Source of the DNA: Ottelia alismoides
Taxonomy: Eukaryota; Streptophyta; Magnoliopsida; Alismatales; Hydrocharitaceae
Reading direction: 5' to 3'
DNA: 64,000 bases
NCBI GenBank assembly: GCA_037367405.1
Contig: JAZKJV010002611.1
Coordinates: 1,364,001-1,428,000, forward strand
Shown here one piece after another: positions 11,687 through 22,060 of the stretch; the stretch's first letter is position 1; every line of letters starts with the position of its first letter. The notes under the pieces were generated by a model, which ran no database searches, had not been told where the DNA came from, and worked only from the letters and a program-made list of their open reading frames with translations. A program made the position numbers and the translations under genes.

Positions 11687-14600
11687 ATGTCAGAAAGCAA
11701 GGCAGATATCCCGTCCATGGGCGCATTTCGTGGTCCAGCGCCCATTGTCAAGATGGATGGTACGAACTATGAACTGTGGGCAATGCAGTTCATGAGTATG
11801 ATGAAGTCTACGGGCAAGAAACATATTCTCACAGAGCCCGAGCCTGCAGAGAAGACTGGAGTTCATGCCTCATGGGAGGCAGACGACGCATATGCCAAGG
11901 TGTGGCTGTCTGGTACATTGGCTATTGAAATCGCCAATGATATTCTCCATCAACCCACAGCCAAAGACATGTGGGACATCCTTGCTGCGACTTATTCTCA
12001 GGCAAAGAATGAGACGAAGATTCTGCAACTACAGCATGATATATTCACCATAAAGCAGAATGGACGCCCGTTACATTCCCTCTATACATCTTTGAGGGGA
12101 ATGTTTGAGAAGCTTCACAGCTTCATGCCTCTTACCGCCACACCCGAGCAGCAGAAATCATACAGGAATGCAACAATGGTGGGCGTGTTTCTCGCAGCAC
12201 TGGATCCAGAGTATGAGGCTGCACGTTCACAGATTCTGGCGGACTCAACTATTCCTCCCATGGAGGAGGCTTTTCATAGGTTGAGTAGGATTACTGTACC
12301 CTCTGCAGCCACTAGTCAGAATCCCTCAGCCATGGCAGCCAACAGGGGCCGTGGCTCTCATTACCAGGGCCGTGGACGTATTCCCCGTGGAAGGGGTGGC
12401 CGCACTAGGCCAACATGCTCATATTGTCACAGAATCGGCCATACTGAGGATACATGCTACTCAAAGCATGGATTTCCTGCATCTGCACGAGCTGCTGAGC
12501 AGATAGAGCCTCCTTCTCCTGCTTCACTGGACCAGCGCTTTGATGATCTGGTTGCCCGCCTCAGGGGCATTATACCACCATCTGGCCCAGCACCGACGAC
12601 AGAGAGTCATACGGATGTTGCTGCTTCTGCATCTACGAGTACTTCAGGTAGTATACTTGCACTACATAGTAGTAGATTGGATACATTGCCATGGATCATG
12701 GACTCAGGCGCTACACATCATCTATGTGGCGACCAGAGTCTACTTTCAGGATATACTCAGATTCCTCCAGGACGGACAGTAGTGATTGCCGATGGCACTC
12801 ACTCCCCCATCATGGGTCAGGGGGAGATTAGATTGACATCATCTATGCAGCTCAAGAATGTTTTACATGCACCGCAATTCTCTATGAATCTATTGTCAAT
12901 CAGTCAGATTACGAAGGATCTCCAATGTCGAGCTATTTTTGATTCATCTTCTTTGATTTTTCAGGACATCCGTACGGGCAACGTGATTGGTCATGGCTAT
13001 GAGCAAGGAGGCCTCTATCGTCTGAACCAAACCCCGTTTGCTGGAATCACCTCTTCTCCCGTTGGACAAGCATCTCCTCTCCTGTGGCATCTGCGCCTAG
13101 GTCACCTACCGCTTCAGAAGTTGTGTCATGTCTTACCTTATAGTCTTCCTCACGCATCTATCAAGTGTGAGGCGTGTCAGTTGGGAAAACATCACAGGTC
13201 GTCGTTTCCCAGTAGTCAAGGTCGGAGTAGTAACTCCAAATTTGAGTTGTTTCATGTTGATGTCTGGGGTCCAAGTCGTGTTCCCGATCATCAGGGACAC
13301 AGGTATTACATTGTTTTTGTGGATGATTTCTCTAGAGCATCATGGGTATTTTTAATGAAAAATAAGTCTGAAGCTGGAAATATTATTATTCACTTTCTAA
13401 ATGAAATTCAGAATGTTTTTTCCACCACTGTCAAATTTTTGAGAAGTGACAATGCTTTAGAATTGTGCACCAATAATCTCGCAAACTACTACAATTCTAA
13501 AGGAATTGTTCACCAAACTTCCTGTGCCCATACGTCTCAACAAAATGGGGTTGCAGAAAGAAAACACCGTCACCTTCTTGATGTCACAAGGTCTCTTCTC
13601 ATTCAGAGTCATGTTCCGTATTCCTACTGGGGTGATGCAGTTCTTACTGCATGTTATCTTATAAATCGTATGCCCTCGTCCGTCTTGAATGAACAGATTC
13701 CCTTCTCACTTATTTATCCTGACAAGGATCTGTTCACTCTTACCCCTCGTGTGTTTGGGTCTGTCGCATTTGTCCATCAGTTGTCGCCTGGTTTGGATAA
13801 GCTCTCCCCTAGGGCTATCAAGTGTGTCTTTGTGGGGTACTCCAGAACTCAAAAGGGGTACAAGTGTTTTGACCCTCTGCGTCGGCGGTATATGATCAGT
13901 GCAGATGTTACATTCTTTGAGTCCATCATGTATTTCTCAGACTCTGGGAACATGCAGCCACCATCCATATCCCCTGATACTGTGTTCATGACACCACCAA
14001 CATCTCAATCACCACCACCACCACCACCACCACCGTCATCAATAGTACCTCCATTACCATTCCATTACACCCGGAGGCCAAATCAAGCTCATGGTCCTGA
14101 CCAGTCAACTAGCTCGCCTACGGTTTGTAATGAGAATATTAATGTTGATGAATCTGACGACATTTCTCAGCAGGGTGTATTACAGGAGCATGGTGATACC
14201 ATGGCGGACCTAAATGTTCCAATCGCTCTACGCAAGTCGAAGAGAAGCTGTGTTCAGTATCCAGTATCAGCCGTGGTATCATTTGAGAGGCTATCTGGAC
14301 CATTCAAGACGTTTGCATTAGCACTTTCAGATACAGCCATTCCACGGAACCATCATGATGCTATGCAGGATGCTAGATGGCGACTAGCAATGGAAGAGGA
14401 GATGGAGGCACTTCAGTCTAGAGGAACCTGGAGTTTGGTTCCTATACCTCCAGATGTTAGCCCGGTGAGTTGCAAATGGGTGTTTACAGTTAAGCACAAT
14501 GCAGATGGTTCCATTGACAGGTACAAGGCACGCCTTGTTGCTCGGGGCTTCACGCAGACATACGGGGTAGATTACCTCGACACCTTCTCCCCTGTAGCGC

Positions 14601-14743
14601 GTCATTCCACTTTACGGATACTGTTATCTGTTGCTGTTGCTAAAGACTGGCCATTATATCAACTAGACGTAAAGAATGCCTTTTTGTATGGAGATTTGCA
14701 GGAGGAAAGTCTATATGCAACAGCCACCTGGTTTTGCTGTTGA
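11687..14743 (+). CDS. Copia-1 Gag-protease-integrase-RT(N-terminal), frame ends early
   Basis: Start ATG at 11687 after a 561-bp leader; 1018 codons. In order: a UBN2-type Gag domain from the N-terminus (DGTNYELWAMQFMSMM), an RG-rich linker, a CCHC zinc knuckle at about residues 244-257 (CSYCHRIGHTEDTC), and aspartic protease active site DSG at about 338 (WIMDSGATHH). Next come the GAG-pre-integrase HH-CC zinc region (WHLRLGHL...CEACQLGKHH) and the integrase core with D525, D588 and E624 (35 residues between the last two, the copia DD35E spacing). A proline run is coded by (CCA)n near 14010-14035, and the RT N-terminal half follows. The frame is lost in the RT palm: one extra base in an A-run at 14706-14708, compared with the copia relative at 47301-56811, sends it to a stop at 14741-14743. 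The rest of RT follows in another frame. Confidence 0.9.
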   Translation: MSESKADIPSMGAFRGPAPIVKMDGTNYELWAMQFMSMMKSTGKKHILTEPEPAEKTGVHASWEADDAYAKVWLSGTLAIEIANDILHQPTAKDMWDILAATYSQAKNETKILQLQHDIFTIKQNGRPLHSLYTSLRGMFEKLHSFMPLTATPEQQKSYRNATMVGVFLAALDPEYEAARSQILADSTIPPMEEAFHRLSRITVPSAATSQNPSAMAANRGRGSHYQGRGRIPRGRGGRTRPTCSYCHRIGHTEDTCYSKHGFPASARAAEQIEPPSPASLDQRFDDLVARLRGIIPPSGPAPTTESHTDVAASASTSTSGSILALHSSRLDTLPWIMDSGATHHLCGDQSLLSGYTQIPPGRTVVIADGTHSPIMGQGEIRLTSSMQLKNVLHAPQFSMNLLSISQITKDLQCRAIFDSSSLIFQDIRTGNVIGHGYEQGGLYRLNQTPFAGITSSPVGQASPLLWHLRLGHLPLQKLCHVLPYSLPHASIKCEACQLGKHHRSSFPSSQGRSSNSKFELFHVDVWGPSRVPDHQGHRYYIVFVDDFSRASWVFLMKNKSEAGNIIIHFLNEIQNVFSTTVKFLRSDNALELCTNNLANYYNSKGIVHQTSCAHTSQQNGVAERKHRHLLDVTRSLLIQSHVPYSYWGDAVLTACYLINRMPSSVLNEQIPFSLIYPDKDLFTLTPRVFGSVAFVHQLSPGLDKLSPRAIKCVFVGYSRTQKGYKCFDPLRRRYMISADVTFFESIMYFSDSGNMQPPSISPDTVFMTPPTSQSPPPPPPPPSSIVPPLPFHYTRRPNQAHGPDQSTSSPTVCNENINVDESDDISQQGVLQEHGDTMADLNVPIALRKSKRSCVQYPVSAVVSFERLSGPFKTFALALSDTAIPRNHHDAMQDARWRLAMEEEMEALQSRGTWSLVPIPPDVSPVSCKWVFTVKHNADGSIDRYKARLVARGFTQTYGVDYLDTFSPVARHSTLRILLSVAVAKDWPLYQLDVKNAFLYGDLQEESLYATATWFCC

Positions 14744-15875
14744 GGGGGAGTGTTCCAAGGTTTGCAGATTGCATAAGGCCATCTATGGTCTTAAGCAGAG
14801 CCCCAGAGCATGGTTCCAAAAGCTTTCAGACCTCTTTGAGAAACAAGGATACAAACGCTCCAATGCTGATCATTCCTTGTTCGTGCAGAAGACGGCGAGA
14901 GGTATCATTGTAATCATGGTTTATGTTGATGATATCTTGATTACAGGTGATGATGACCAAGGCATTAAGCAAGCAAAGGAAAGGCTGGGAAACGAGTTTG
15001 TCACTAAGGACTTGGGAGTCCTTAGATACTTCCTGGGGCTGGAATTTGCGAGAAATCCATACGGATTAGCCATGACACAGAGGAAGTATGTCACAGATCT
15101 ACTGAGTGAGACAGGTATGCTAGGGTGTCGACCTGCTACAACACCAATGGACCCTAGCATGAAGCTGTATGATGATGACACGGAAGAGGTGGATCAGAGA
15201 AGGTACAGAGAACTGGTAGGCAAATTACTGTATGTCACTATCACTAGACCTGATATACAGTTTGCAGTGAGTCGTGTGAGCCAGTTCATGGAGCAACCAC
15301 GCCAGGTCCATATGGATGCCATACACATGATTCTGAGATATCTAAAATCATCTCCAGGTGCAGGCTTGCTATTTAAGAAAGGAAAGGAGATTTCTGTTAC
15401 AGGATGTGCGGATGCAGACTATGCAGGATGCCCCAAGGACAGGAAGTCAACGTCAGGGTTTGCAGTCTATGTTGGAGATGCTCTAGTTTCATGGAAGAGC
15501 AAGAAGCAGACAGTAGTAGCTAGATCCAGTGCTGAATCAGAATATAGAGCTATGGCCCAGGCGTGCACAGAAATGATGTGGGTAAAATCCTTGCTTGCAG
15601 ACCTATGTATTGATATACCTCTTCCTATGATGCTGGAATGTGACAACCAGGCCGCCCTGTTCATTGCAAATAACCCAGCTTTTCATGAGAGGACCAAGCA
15701 TATTGAGGTTGACTGTCACTACATACGTGACATGATTCAGAAGGGGTTCATTGCTACATCTCACGTTACATCAGCGAATCAGACTGCTGATATCTTCACC
15801 AAAGCATTATTAAAAGGCCCATTCCAGAAGTGTGCGTCCAAGCTGAGCATGATTGATATCTATGCTCCATCTTGA
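14676..15875 (+). CDS. Copia-1 RT (palm to end) and RNase H, downstream frame
   Basis: An open frame of about 399 codons overlapping the end of the upstream frame. True pol sequence starts at about 14709, and the ATG at 14676 is only the first Met of the frame. It holds the rest of the RT with the catalytic box YVDD (VYVDDILITGDD), the LGLEFAR region, and RNase H (DADYAGCPKDRKSTSG, SSAESEYRAMAQ, ADIFTKAL near the C-terminus). It is in a different frame from Gag-Pol because of the single-base indel at 14706-14708. Otherwise both frames are free of stops. Whether the indel is real, a sequencing error, or tolerated cannot be told here; copia elements normally use one frame. Confidence 0.9.
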   Translation: MPFCMEICRRKVYMQQPPGFAVEGECSKVCRLHKAIYGLKQSPRAWFQKLSDLFEKQGYKRSNADHSLFVQKTARGIIVIMVYVDDILITGDDDQGIKQAKERLGNEFVTKDLGVLRYFLGLEFARNPYGLAMTQRKYVTDLLSETGMLGCRPATTPMDPSMKLYDDDTEEVDQRRYRELVGKLLYVTITRPDIQFAVSRVSQFMEQPRQVHMDAIHMILRYLKSSPGAGLLFKKGKEISVTGCADADYAGCPKDRKSTSGFAVYVGDALVSWKSKKQTVVARSSAESEYRAMAQACTEMMWVKSLLADLCIDIPLPMMLECDNQAALFIANNPAFHERTKHIEVDCHYIRDMIQKGFIATSHVTSANQTADIFTKALLKGPFQKCASKLSMIDIYAPS

Positions 15876-15882
15876 GGGGGAG
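15874..15882 (+). other. Copia-1 polypurine tract
   Basis: GAGGGGGAG immediately precedes the 3' LTR and overlaps the end of pol. It is the expected plus-strand primer site. Confidence 0.85.
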
Positions 15883-16035
15883 TGTTGACGTATATGTTGA
15901 CGCACAGACTACTTTGTATCTCTTTGTTATTTTATTTTCTTGTTAGTCTTCTTGTGTAATTTACCCATAGGCTACTCTCCTATATAAGAGAGCCTAGGGC
16001 TGAGGAATAGAATAACTCATTCGCGTTTCCCAACA
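15883..16035 (+). repeat. Copia-1 3' LTR
   Basis: 153 bp, identical by eye to the 5' LTR except for one transition. It is followed by the target duplication GATAT and the continuation of RTE-B. Confidence 0.95.
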
Positions 16036-16199
16036 GATATTGTGTTAATTAATGAGAATAGAGATGGAGTACATGTGAAGCTTGAGGTTTGGAGGCATAC
16101 ATTGGAAACTAAAGGATTTTGTATAAGTAGGGCTATGACTGAATATATGGAGTATACATTTGATGGAAGCAGTGGTGAAGATCAATGTGAAGATTGGAG

Positions 16200-16402
16200 C
16201 AAGTGTTTAAATATCGGTATCGGCTCGTATCAACACCATGTCGATACGATATTTCGATGAAAGTTCGCCGAGATTTCACCCATATCGACTAGCATTAGTG
16301 AGGGAATACCTAAAAAGGCCCTCACATTGCCATTTCGCTTGAAATTTCGGTCCCATGTCCAAACCGAAATTTCAATAATATTTCGTGAAATCTAAAACTC
16401 TG
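16200..16402. mobile_element. hAT-like MITE, GAAATTTCG family, in RTE-B
   Basis: 203 bp. The perfect 8-bp duplication GATTGGAG lies at 16192-16199 and 16403-16410. The left end is CAAGTGTTTAAATATCGG and the right end, read inward, CAGAGTTTTAGATTTCACG. The interior contains ATTTCGATGAAA and GAAATTTCGG motifs. RTE-B is continuous once the element and one duplication are ignored. Confidence 0.9.
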
Positions 16403-16688
16403 GATTGGAGACCATAACAATCAAAAGAAAGATTCTTTTAGATACTTGGGATCTATTTTGCAATATAATGGGGAATCGATGGAGATGTTACCCATAGAAT
16501 AAACGAAGATTCGTTAAAGCAGAGAGGAGCCTCTACTGATCTATGTGATAAGAAAAATCATTTGAAAACCAAAGGAAAGTATTACAAAGCATCCATGAGA
16601 CCTGCTATGCTCTATGGATCAAAATGTTGGCCTGTGAACCATAGACATGTGCATAAATGAAAATGCTAAGGTGGATGTGATTAGAAGG

Positions 16689-16980
16689 TGTTGAAGAATG
16701 TAATAGGTGGGTAATTGGATCTCACCAAGATCCAATTACCCCACTCATGTTTAGTCCACATGGATGAGCGGCTGGACTCCGGTCTGTCTGAGAAGCAATA
16801 TAAGGAACCCCTCACACCATGTACACATTAAGAATTCTAATAGAATATCCAACCCCTTTGAGGGCTTCTCCCATGGTTTCATCGCGCTCCTTAGGGAGTA
16901 GGGTTCCACATTAAATCTGTGTTCTTCATGTTTATCTTTCTTATTTTATCGATTCCGCTTCTGCTTCTCAGATTTGAACA
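16689..16980 (+). repeat. 5' LTR of the non-autonomous LTR element
   Basis: 292 bp, TGTTGAAGAATG...TTTGAACA. It is followed by a primer-site-like sequence. Confidence 0.85.
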
Positions 16981-18673
16981 TGGTATCAAAGTGGTTCTTT
17001 TCTGAAGTTGGATTCAAGTTTTTAGATTTTTCGATTTTAATTATTATATGTATAATGTTTTGGAAATTTGTGTGGTCGGATCGTCTCCAACATGCTTACC
17101 CCGACTAGAGTTCCCGTCTTGAAACCCTAAAATTTTTCCACTCACAGTCCTCTCCACCCGATGGATCTCGACACATCCAGACCTGCTCTCAGCACTCGAT
17201 CTGGGAGGATCCCAGAAGCGGCGGCTCTTTCCAGCAGGAACGACGATAATGGGTTTCTTTCCAAGAACCCTACTCCAAGCGTCGCCTACACCTTCATGCA
17301 GTGGCTCTAGGCGATGCTGCTAGCCAACGAAGCCTCCTCCAGCGACTGCGACCTCCTGGAAACTCCCAATCGTACCGTCTCCTCCCAGGCGGAGACCGAT
17401 GATCCAATGGCTCCTCCACGAGGCGTCCCCATCTTATATCCAGTAGAAGGCATATTTCCAGACTTCAGGCCATCCCCTGGCCTCGCATGCACCTCCTCCT
17501 GAGCGTGCATCTCATCTCAAGGCTCGACGGTGTTGCACCTCTTCTCCTCGACCTCCCTCCAACTCGTCGCCTACAGATTGCCTCCCTCCAATTCACCGCC
17601 TCCTAATCGTAACCTCCAACTCGTCGCCTTTTTGCACGCAGGCAACGTGCCATTCTTCTCTCTTGCCGCATCTTCTCAAATGGCAAGCTCCAAAACCCTC
17701 GCACGAGGGCCCTCCCAGCGAGGCGCAGCTCCGCCTTCCCTGATTTGTTGTAGGCAGCGCTAAGTGCGAGACGACCTCGTCAGGGCTGCGATTCAAGGGT
17801 TCCCAAGTGGGAACTCTAATATAAAGCCCTGCATGTTATTAAAATAGAAAAGGAGGCCCAAAGGCATGTGGTTGTTGTGTATTCAAAAAAGAGACGGAGA
17901 CGTTTAAAAAAAAAGCAAGGACCAAGTTGGGCTACTACTGAATATCCAAAAAAAGAGAGAAAAGATGCCTTCTATATTTTGTAAAGCCCAAATGGGCTAA
18001 CGTATTTTTGGGTTCAACTGGGCCAAGTTTAGTTTGTTCAAAAAAGAGGAGCTGCAGTAAAAAAATTTATTCTCTTGTTTAGGCTCTAGGAGCCCAGCCG
18101 CTATGCAAAAGAGAGAGAGAGAGAGAGATTTGTGGAAAAAAAGGGGGGAAATGAAGCACAAAAAAATGATACGAAAAAATGCATGTCTTGGTTTCTCCCA
18201 ACTTGATCCATGCTCTTATTCTATTAAGTACGGGAGAAAGAGGGAGTTAGAGATGTATTCTTCACAACTTCTATTGTCTAACCACGACTGACAGACCGAC
18301 ACTCCAGATTTCGTTGATCAACCATCTTCACCGAGCATCCAATTCTACATCAGGGCGTATACTTCTTCTTTTACGACCCGATCAGTTCCCCATGTTGGAC
18401 TTCTTCTACAGCGATTCTTCTCCAGGCACAACAGAGATATGTTCCGGTGACCTGCAGGCATAACAGAGATATGTTCCGGTGATCTGATATCGCAGCGGTT
18501 CTATATGCATGACAGAGATACGTTTCGATATCCTGAAAGCCACAGACCCGTCCTTTTGCGAGGTCTTCTACCAACAGTGGATTTGTGTCCTTGTGATGTA
18601 TCGTGTGAAGATGTGTTGTGCACTTTCTTTTTGTTGTAAGCTGCAGCTTTCTCAGCTTCAGCCTGAGGGGGAG

Positions 18674-18960
18674 TGTTGGAGAATGTAATAGGTGGGTAAT
18701 TGGATCTAACCAAGATTCAATTACCCCACTCATGTTTAGTCCCACATGGATGAGCGGTGGGACTCCGGTCTGTCTGAGGGGCTATTTAAGGAACCCCTCA
18801 CCCCATGCACTCATTGGGAATTCTAATAGAATATCCAAACCCTCTGAGGGTTTCTCCCGTGGTTTCATCATGTTCCGTAAGGAGTAGGGTTCCATGTTAA
18901 ATCCTTGTTCTTCATGTTTATCTTTTTTGTTTTATCGATTCTGCTTCTAAGATTTCAACA
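18674..18960 (+). repeat. 3' LTR of the non-autonomous LTR element
   Basis: 287 bp, TGTTGGAGAATG...TTTCAACA. It is a clear counterpart of the 5' LTR with many substitutions and small gaps. Confidence 0.85.
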
Positions 18961-19409
18961 GAAGGATAGATGGTGTCGCTCCAATAGAAGAAAGGATGAG
19001 AAAACCCCGCTTATAATGGTTTGGCCACTTGCAAAGGAGGTCAACCGATGTGTCAGTTAGAAGATGTGAGATTTGAGATACTGAGAACTAAGACAGAGCA
19101 AGGAAGACCCAAGTGTTGGAATGAGACTATCTGAATGAATCTTAGTTATTTGGATCTAAGCTCGAGAATGGCCTAAGATAGACCTGAATGGAGACAAAGA
19201 ATCCACGTACTCGACCCTACTTAATGTGGGAAAAGGCTTTGTTGTTGTAGTGACGGTGGTGATTTTAGTTAACCTTACATTCATTTCATATTCAATTGAG
19301 ATGTATAGTGTTATAATTTGCTTACTGTATCGGTTACCCACATCATAGGAACTTTTATTCTCGACAAAATATAGTTTTGCACAGTAGTGGTTTCTAGGGT
19401 GCTCATGGC

Positions 19410-20998
19410 TAGGGATGAGCATGGGCCGGGTTGGGCCGGGCTCTGAAGGGCCCAGGCCCATGCCCATATAAAATTTCGGGCCTTGGGCCGGGCCCAAGGC
19501 CCACGTTTTTTTATTTTCAGCGGCCCAAGCCCAAGCCCAGCCCAATTTTCATGGACCGGGCTTGGGTCGGGCCGGCCCATATAAATGTGCATGTATCCGG
19601 TAGAACTTGTTGTGAATCCGGTGACATCTATAAGAAATTAAGAATACATTCTTAGAATCCAATTTATAATACAAGAAACAGAACAAAAAAACCCAGAGTA
19701 TCAATCAACTTTTGATTTATATATGCATTAATATGCAAATTCTGCAGCAAGAAGATGAATGAGAACAAGTTACTGTCTGTTGTACATGTTAATTGTATTA
19801 TACATATAACATTACTCTGTGAACGAGTTCAGATAACTATGTATGTTGGATTTAAATATGTGACAGAGTTGACCCCCTCTTCTTCATATGGACATACTTT
19901 CCAAGCCTATGTTTACCATTTTTTAAACTCTGCAATGTTTGCATATCAAATGTGATTGTATATTGGATAAATTCTGTACCATGTACTTCTGCACTGTTTG
20001 CATAGCCATGTGATTGTAAAAATGATCTCACTTGGACATAGAAAATGAGATGACGTATAATATGTAATTGTGAAGGAAGATGTGGCTGATTGACTTATTT
20101 TTGATAGAATGTGCATAAAAAAGGGTACAAAATCAACGTGAGATGCGTGCTGATATGTGAGATATGGCTGATTACCCTCATCTTTGAGGCAATGTGAGAT
20201 ATGTGCTGATATTCTAATCTTTTCATAGGGAAGTAAAGTCCTTATATATAAAGAGTACAAAATCAAACCTTGAGGACTGGGTTGTGCCGGTGATGCGAGA
20301 CCCACGAGGACTGGGTTGTGCGGCTGTGCCGGTGCCGATGCGTGCTACAGTTTGCAGTAGAGAAGTTGAGGTTGTGAAGCCGTGCGATGCGACCGCACGG
20401 AGGAATGGAGCCGGCAAGCTGTGAGATCGAAGCCCGAAGGGTGTGCTGTGTGCATTACAAAAGCCGGAGGGGAGGAGACACGACGGGAAGCCGGAGGGGA
20501 GGAGACATGACGGGAAGCCGGAGGGGAGGAGACACGGCGGCGAGGTTGGCAATGTTGTCCGCTCGTTGGAGTGGGGTCTGGACTGGTAGCGGTGGGGATG
20601 AATCGAAGGGGCACGCACAGCACAAAACATAGGAGGGGTGGGTCTGTGCGTGTAATGGGCCACCACTATCCAGCCTTAATTGTATAATTTTTAATTTGGA
20701 GAGGAGGCGGTCGCGGGTCACTAATGAAAAATGGAATGGGAAGGGTCGGCCATCTTGGGCCATTATTCGGGCCGTTATTCGGGCCGGGCCTCGGGCCTTG
20801 TTTCGGGCCATTACTTGGGTCGGGCTTTCGGGCTAAGCGGGCTGGGCCGACTCAAGCCCGAGCCCGGCCCAAAATTATTCCGGGCCTAGATATCTAGCCC
20901 AGGCCCGGCCCATTGCTAACTTGGGCTTGGGCCGGGTCGGGCTTTTTGGGCTGGGCTTCGGGTTGGGCCGGGCCGGCCCAACCCAATGCTCATCTCTA
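19410..20998. mobile_element. hAT-like non-autonomous element, GGCCCGG family
   Basis: The perfect 8-bp duplication CTCATGGC lies at 19402-19409 and 20999-21006. Termini: TAGGGATGAGCATGGGCC and, from the other end, TAGAGATGAGCATTGGG, a good inverted repeat of the TAGRGATG type known from plant hAT elements. About 180 bp at the left and 250 bp at the right are dense GGGCCGGGCC/AAGCCC motif arrays. The centre is AT-rich on the left and GC-rich on the right, with a 27-bp tandem repeat. No transposase is seen. The frames over the arrays (for example 19156-19545, 20223-20666, 20455-20811, all minus) are low-complexity by-products. Confidence 0.9.
20461..20541. repeat. 27-bp tandem repeat, three units
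   Basis: Units begin at 20461, 20488 and 20515, each AAGCCGGAGGGGAGGAGACA plus a CGACGGG-type end, and are nearly identical. They lie inside the GGCCCGG element. Confidence 0.9.
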
Positions 20999-21179
20999 CT
21001 CATGGCATGTGCAATGTTGCGGTTAAGTTGCATGTGATGAAAGCAATTTGTTAGTGTAGGACAAGATGATCCAATTATGAAACCCTGAGTTAGGACAACT
21101 TTGATTGAAGTTTTGACCTGATTCAGTTTCCTCGCTAAAATATGTGCGCCGCTCTTATGCTTACGCCAGACACTGTTAT

Positions 21180-21720
21180 TTGACTTGATGCTCTTGTAGA
21201 TATGCCATTTCCATCATTTTTTAAGGATAAAAGACGGCTTATAAAGGGAATCCAGGACTAAATGTGGGAGGAAGCATTTTCAGAAATCATAAAGGAAATA
21301 TGATCATGGGTTTTTCTCATATTTTGAATATGCATCTAATATGGAAGGTGAACTCAGAGCTGTTGTAAGGGGCTTGAAAATTATAAATGGAAAAATCTAA
21401 AGAATATTTCGATTGAACTTCATTCTGCTGTCATTGTTGAAATAATTAAGAATGAATAGTGTAACATCTAGTATCTGGAAGATTGGTGGAAGGAACTCAT
21501 GTGTTATAACTTATAAATTTCTTATTAGCAAGGTTTCTCATATATCCAGAGAGGCTAATTCTGTAGCAGACGCCTTAGCCAATAAAGGCATACAGCAGAG
21601 AAAAAGTGAAATGTATCTACAATGCGAGATATTTCTAAAGAAGCTTATGGAATCTATATTCTGGAAAAGAGATGTATTCCCTATGTCAGGTTCAAATAGA
21701 GATGACTTTGGGAAATGACA
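21180..21720 (+). pseudogene. RNase H-like (RVT_3) remnant, plus strand
   Basis: Shifted plus-strand frames read EGELRAVVRGLKI (about 21343), then SHISREANSVADALANKG (about 21540-21590). This is the signature of the RNase H-like domain at the C-terminus of plant L1-like LINEs. The conserved acidic E in GELRA is kept, but stops and frame changes break the domain. No LINE body is adjacent, so this is an isolated fragment. A host RNase H-like pseudogene is the alternative. Confidence 0.55.
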
Positions 21721-22060
21721 TGGAGGAATTATATAATGAAGTCCGGCATTGTCTTGGTGATCTTAAGAGAGGAAGTGCGCACATCCAAATGGGTGTGTGC
21801 ACCACAGATAAGTTTCTTCTCCTCTCTTGATGGCTCTAATTCTCCACAACGTGATTTATTTAGACTATCTCAATTTCAGAAGGGAAAGTGGCGGAAGCTC
21901 GGGAGGAAGCAATTCAAGAAGCACGGACAAATGCTTCTTTTTCATCTTGAAAGATTTTAAATCCAACGAGTGTGTGGCTGGAATTCACAGTTATTGAATG
22001 GGACAAAGTCTGGACTATGTCCTTGGCTCACTTTGGAGTAAGTGCATACATCACTTTGAT
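21721..22060. other. non-coding stretch before the nested hAT-like elements
   Basis: No recognisable coding. It may be a continuation of the fragment on its left; frames are short. Confidence 0.4.

Larger units (their letters stand above)
10973..16035 (+). mobile_element. Copia-1, young Ty1/copia LTR retrotransposon
   Basis: Complete structure: 5' LTR, tRNA-iMet primer site, leader, gag-pol, polypurine tract and 3' LTR, bounded by the 5-bp duplication GATAT (10968-10972 and 16036-16040). The LTRs start TG and end CA. By eye the two 153-bp LTRs differ at a single base, which indicates a very recent insertion. Domain order Gag, protease, integrase, RT, RNase H is the copia order. It sits in RTE-B, and the interrupted RTE sequence resumes directly after the duplication. 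Confidence 0.95.
16689..18960 (+). mobile_element. non-autonomous LTR retrotransposon (LARD/TRIM-like), in RTE-B
   Basis: Two LTRs starting TGTTG and ending CA, a primer-site-like TGGTATCAAAGTGG right after the first, a polypurine tract GAGGGGGAG right before the second, and a 5-bp duplication GAAGG (16684-16688 and 18961-18965). The 1.7-kb interior has no Gag, protease, integrase or RT. Frames there, such as 17314-17502, are short and unrecognised. Such an element depends on proteins from another LTR element. The LTRs look roughly 10% diverged by eye, so it is much older than Copia-1. Confidence 0.85.
10936..19250 (+). mobile_element. RTE-B, 5'-truncated RTE LINE split by three insertions
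   Basis: RTE sequence lies at about 10936-10972, 16036-16199, 16411-16688 and 18966-19250. It is co-linear with the copies at 35721 and 49265: it starts just before the catalytic palm region (GATAAGATACTTTGGTGTAT), passes through the DGVHVKLEVWRH and GSKCWPVNHRHV segments, and ends with AAAAGGCTTTGTTGTTGT. The gaps are exactly filled by a copia element, a MITE and an LTR element, each with its own target duplication. The RTE is therefore the oldest layer. Its coding capacity is lost through stops, frameshifts and truncation. Confidence 0.85.

Noticed and set aside
19156..20811. Several open frames of 90-147 codons on the minus strand
   Set aside because: They are produced by GGGCCC motif arrays and a 27-bp tandem repeat inside a hAT-like element. 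Composition is low-complexity (Gly/Pro/Trp/Ala) and there is no domain.
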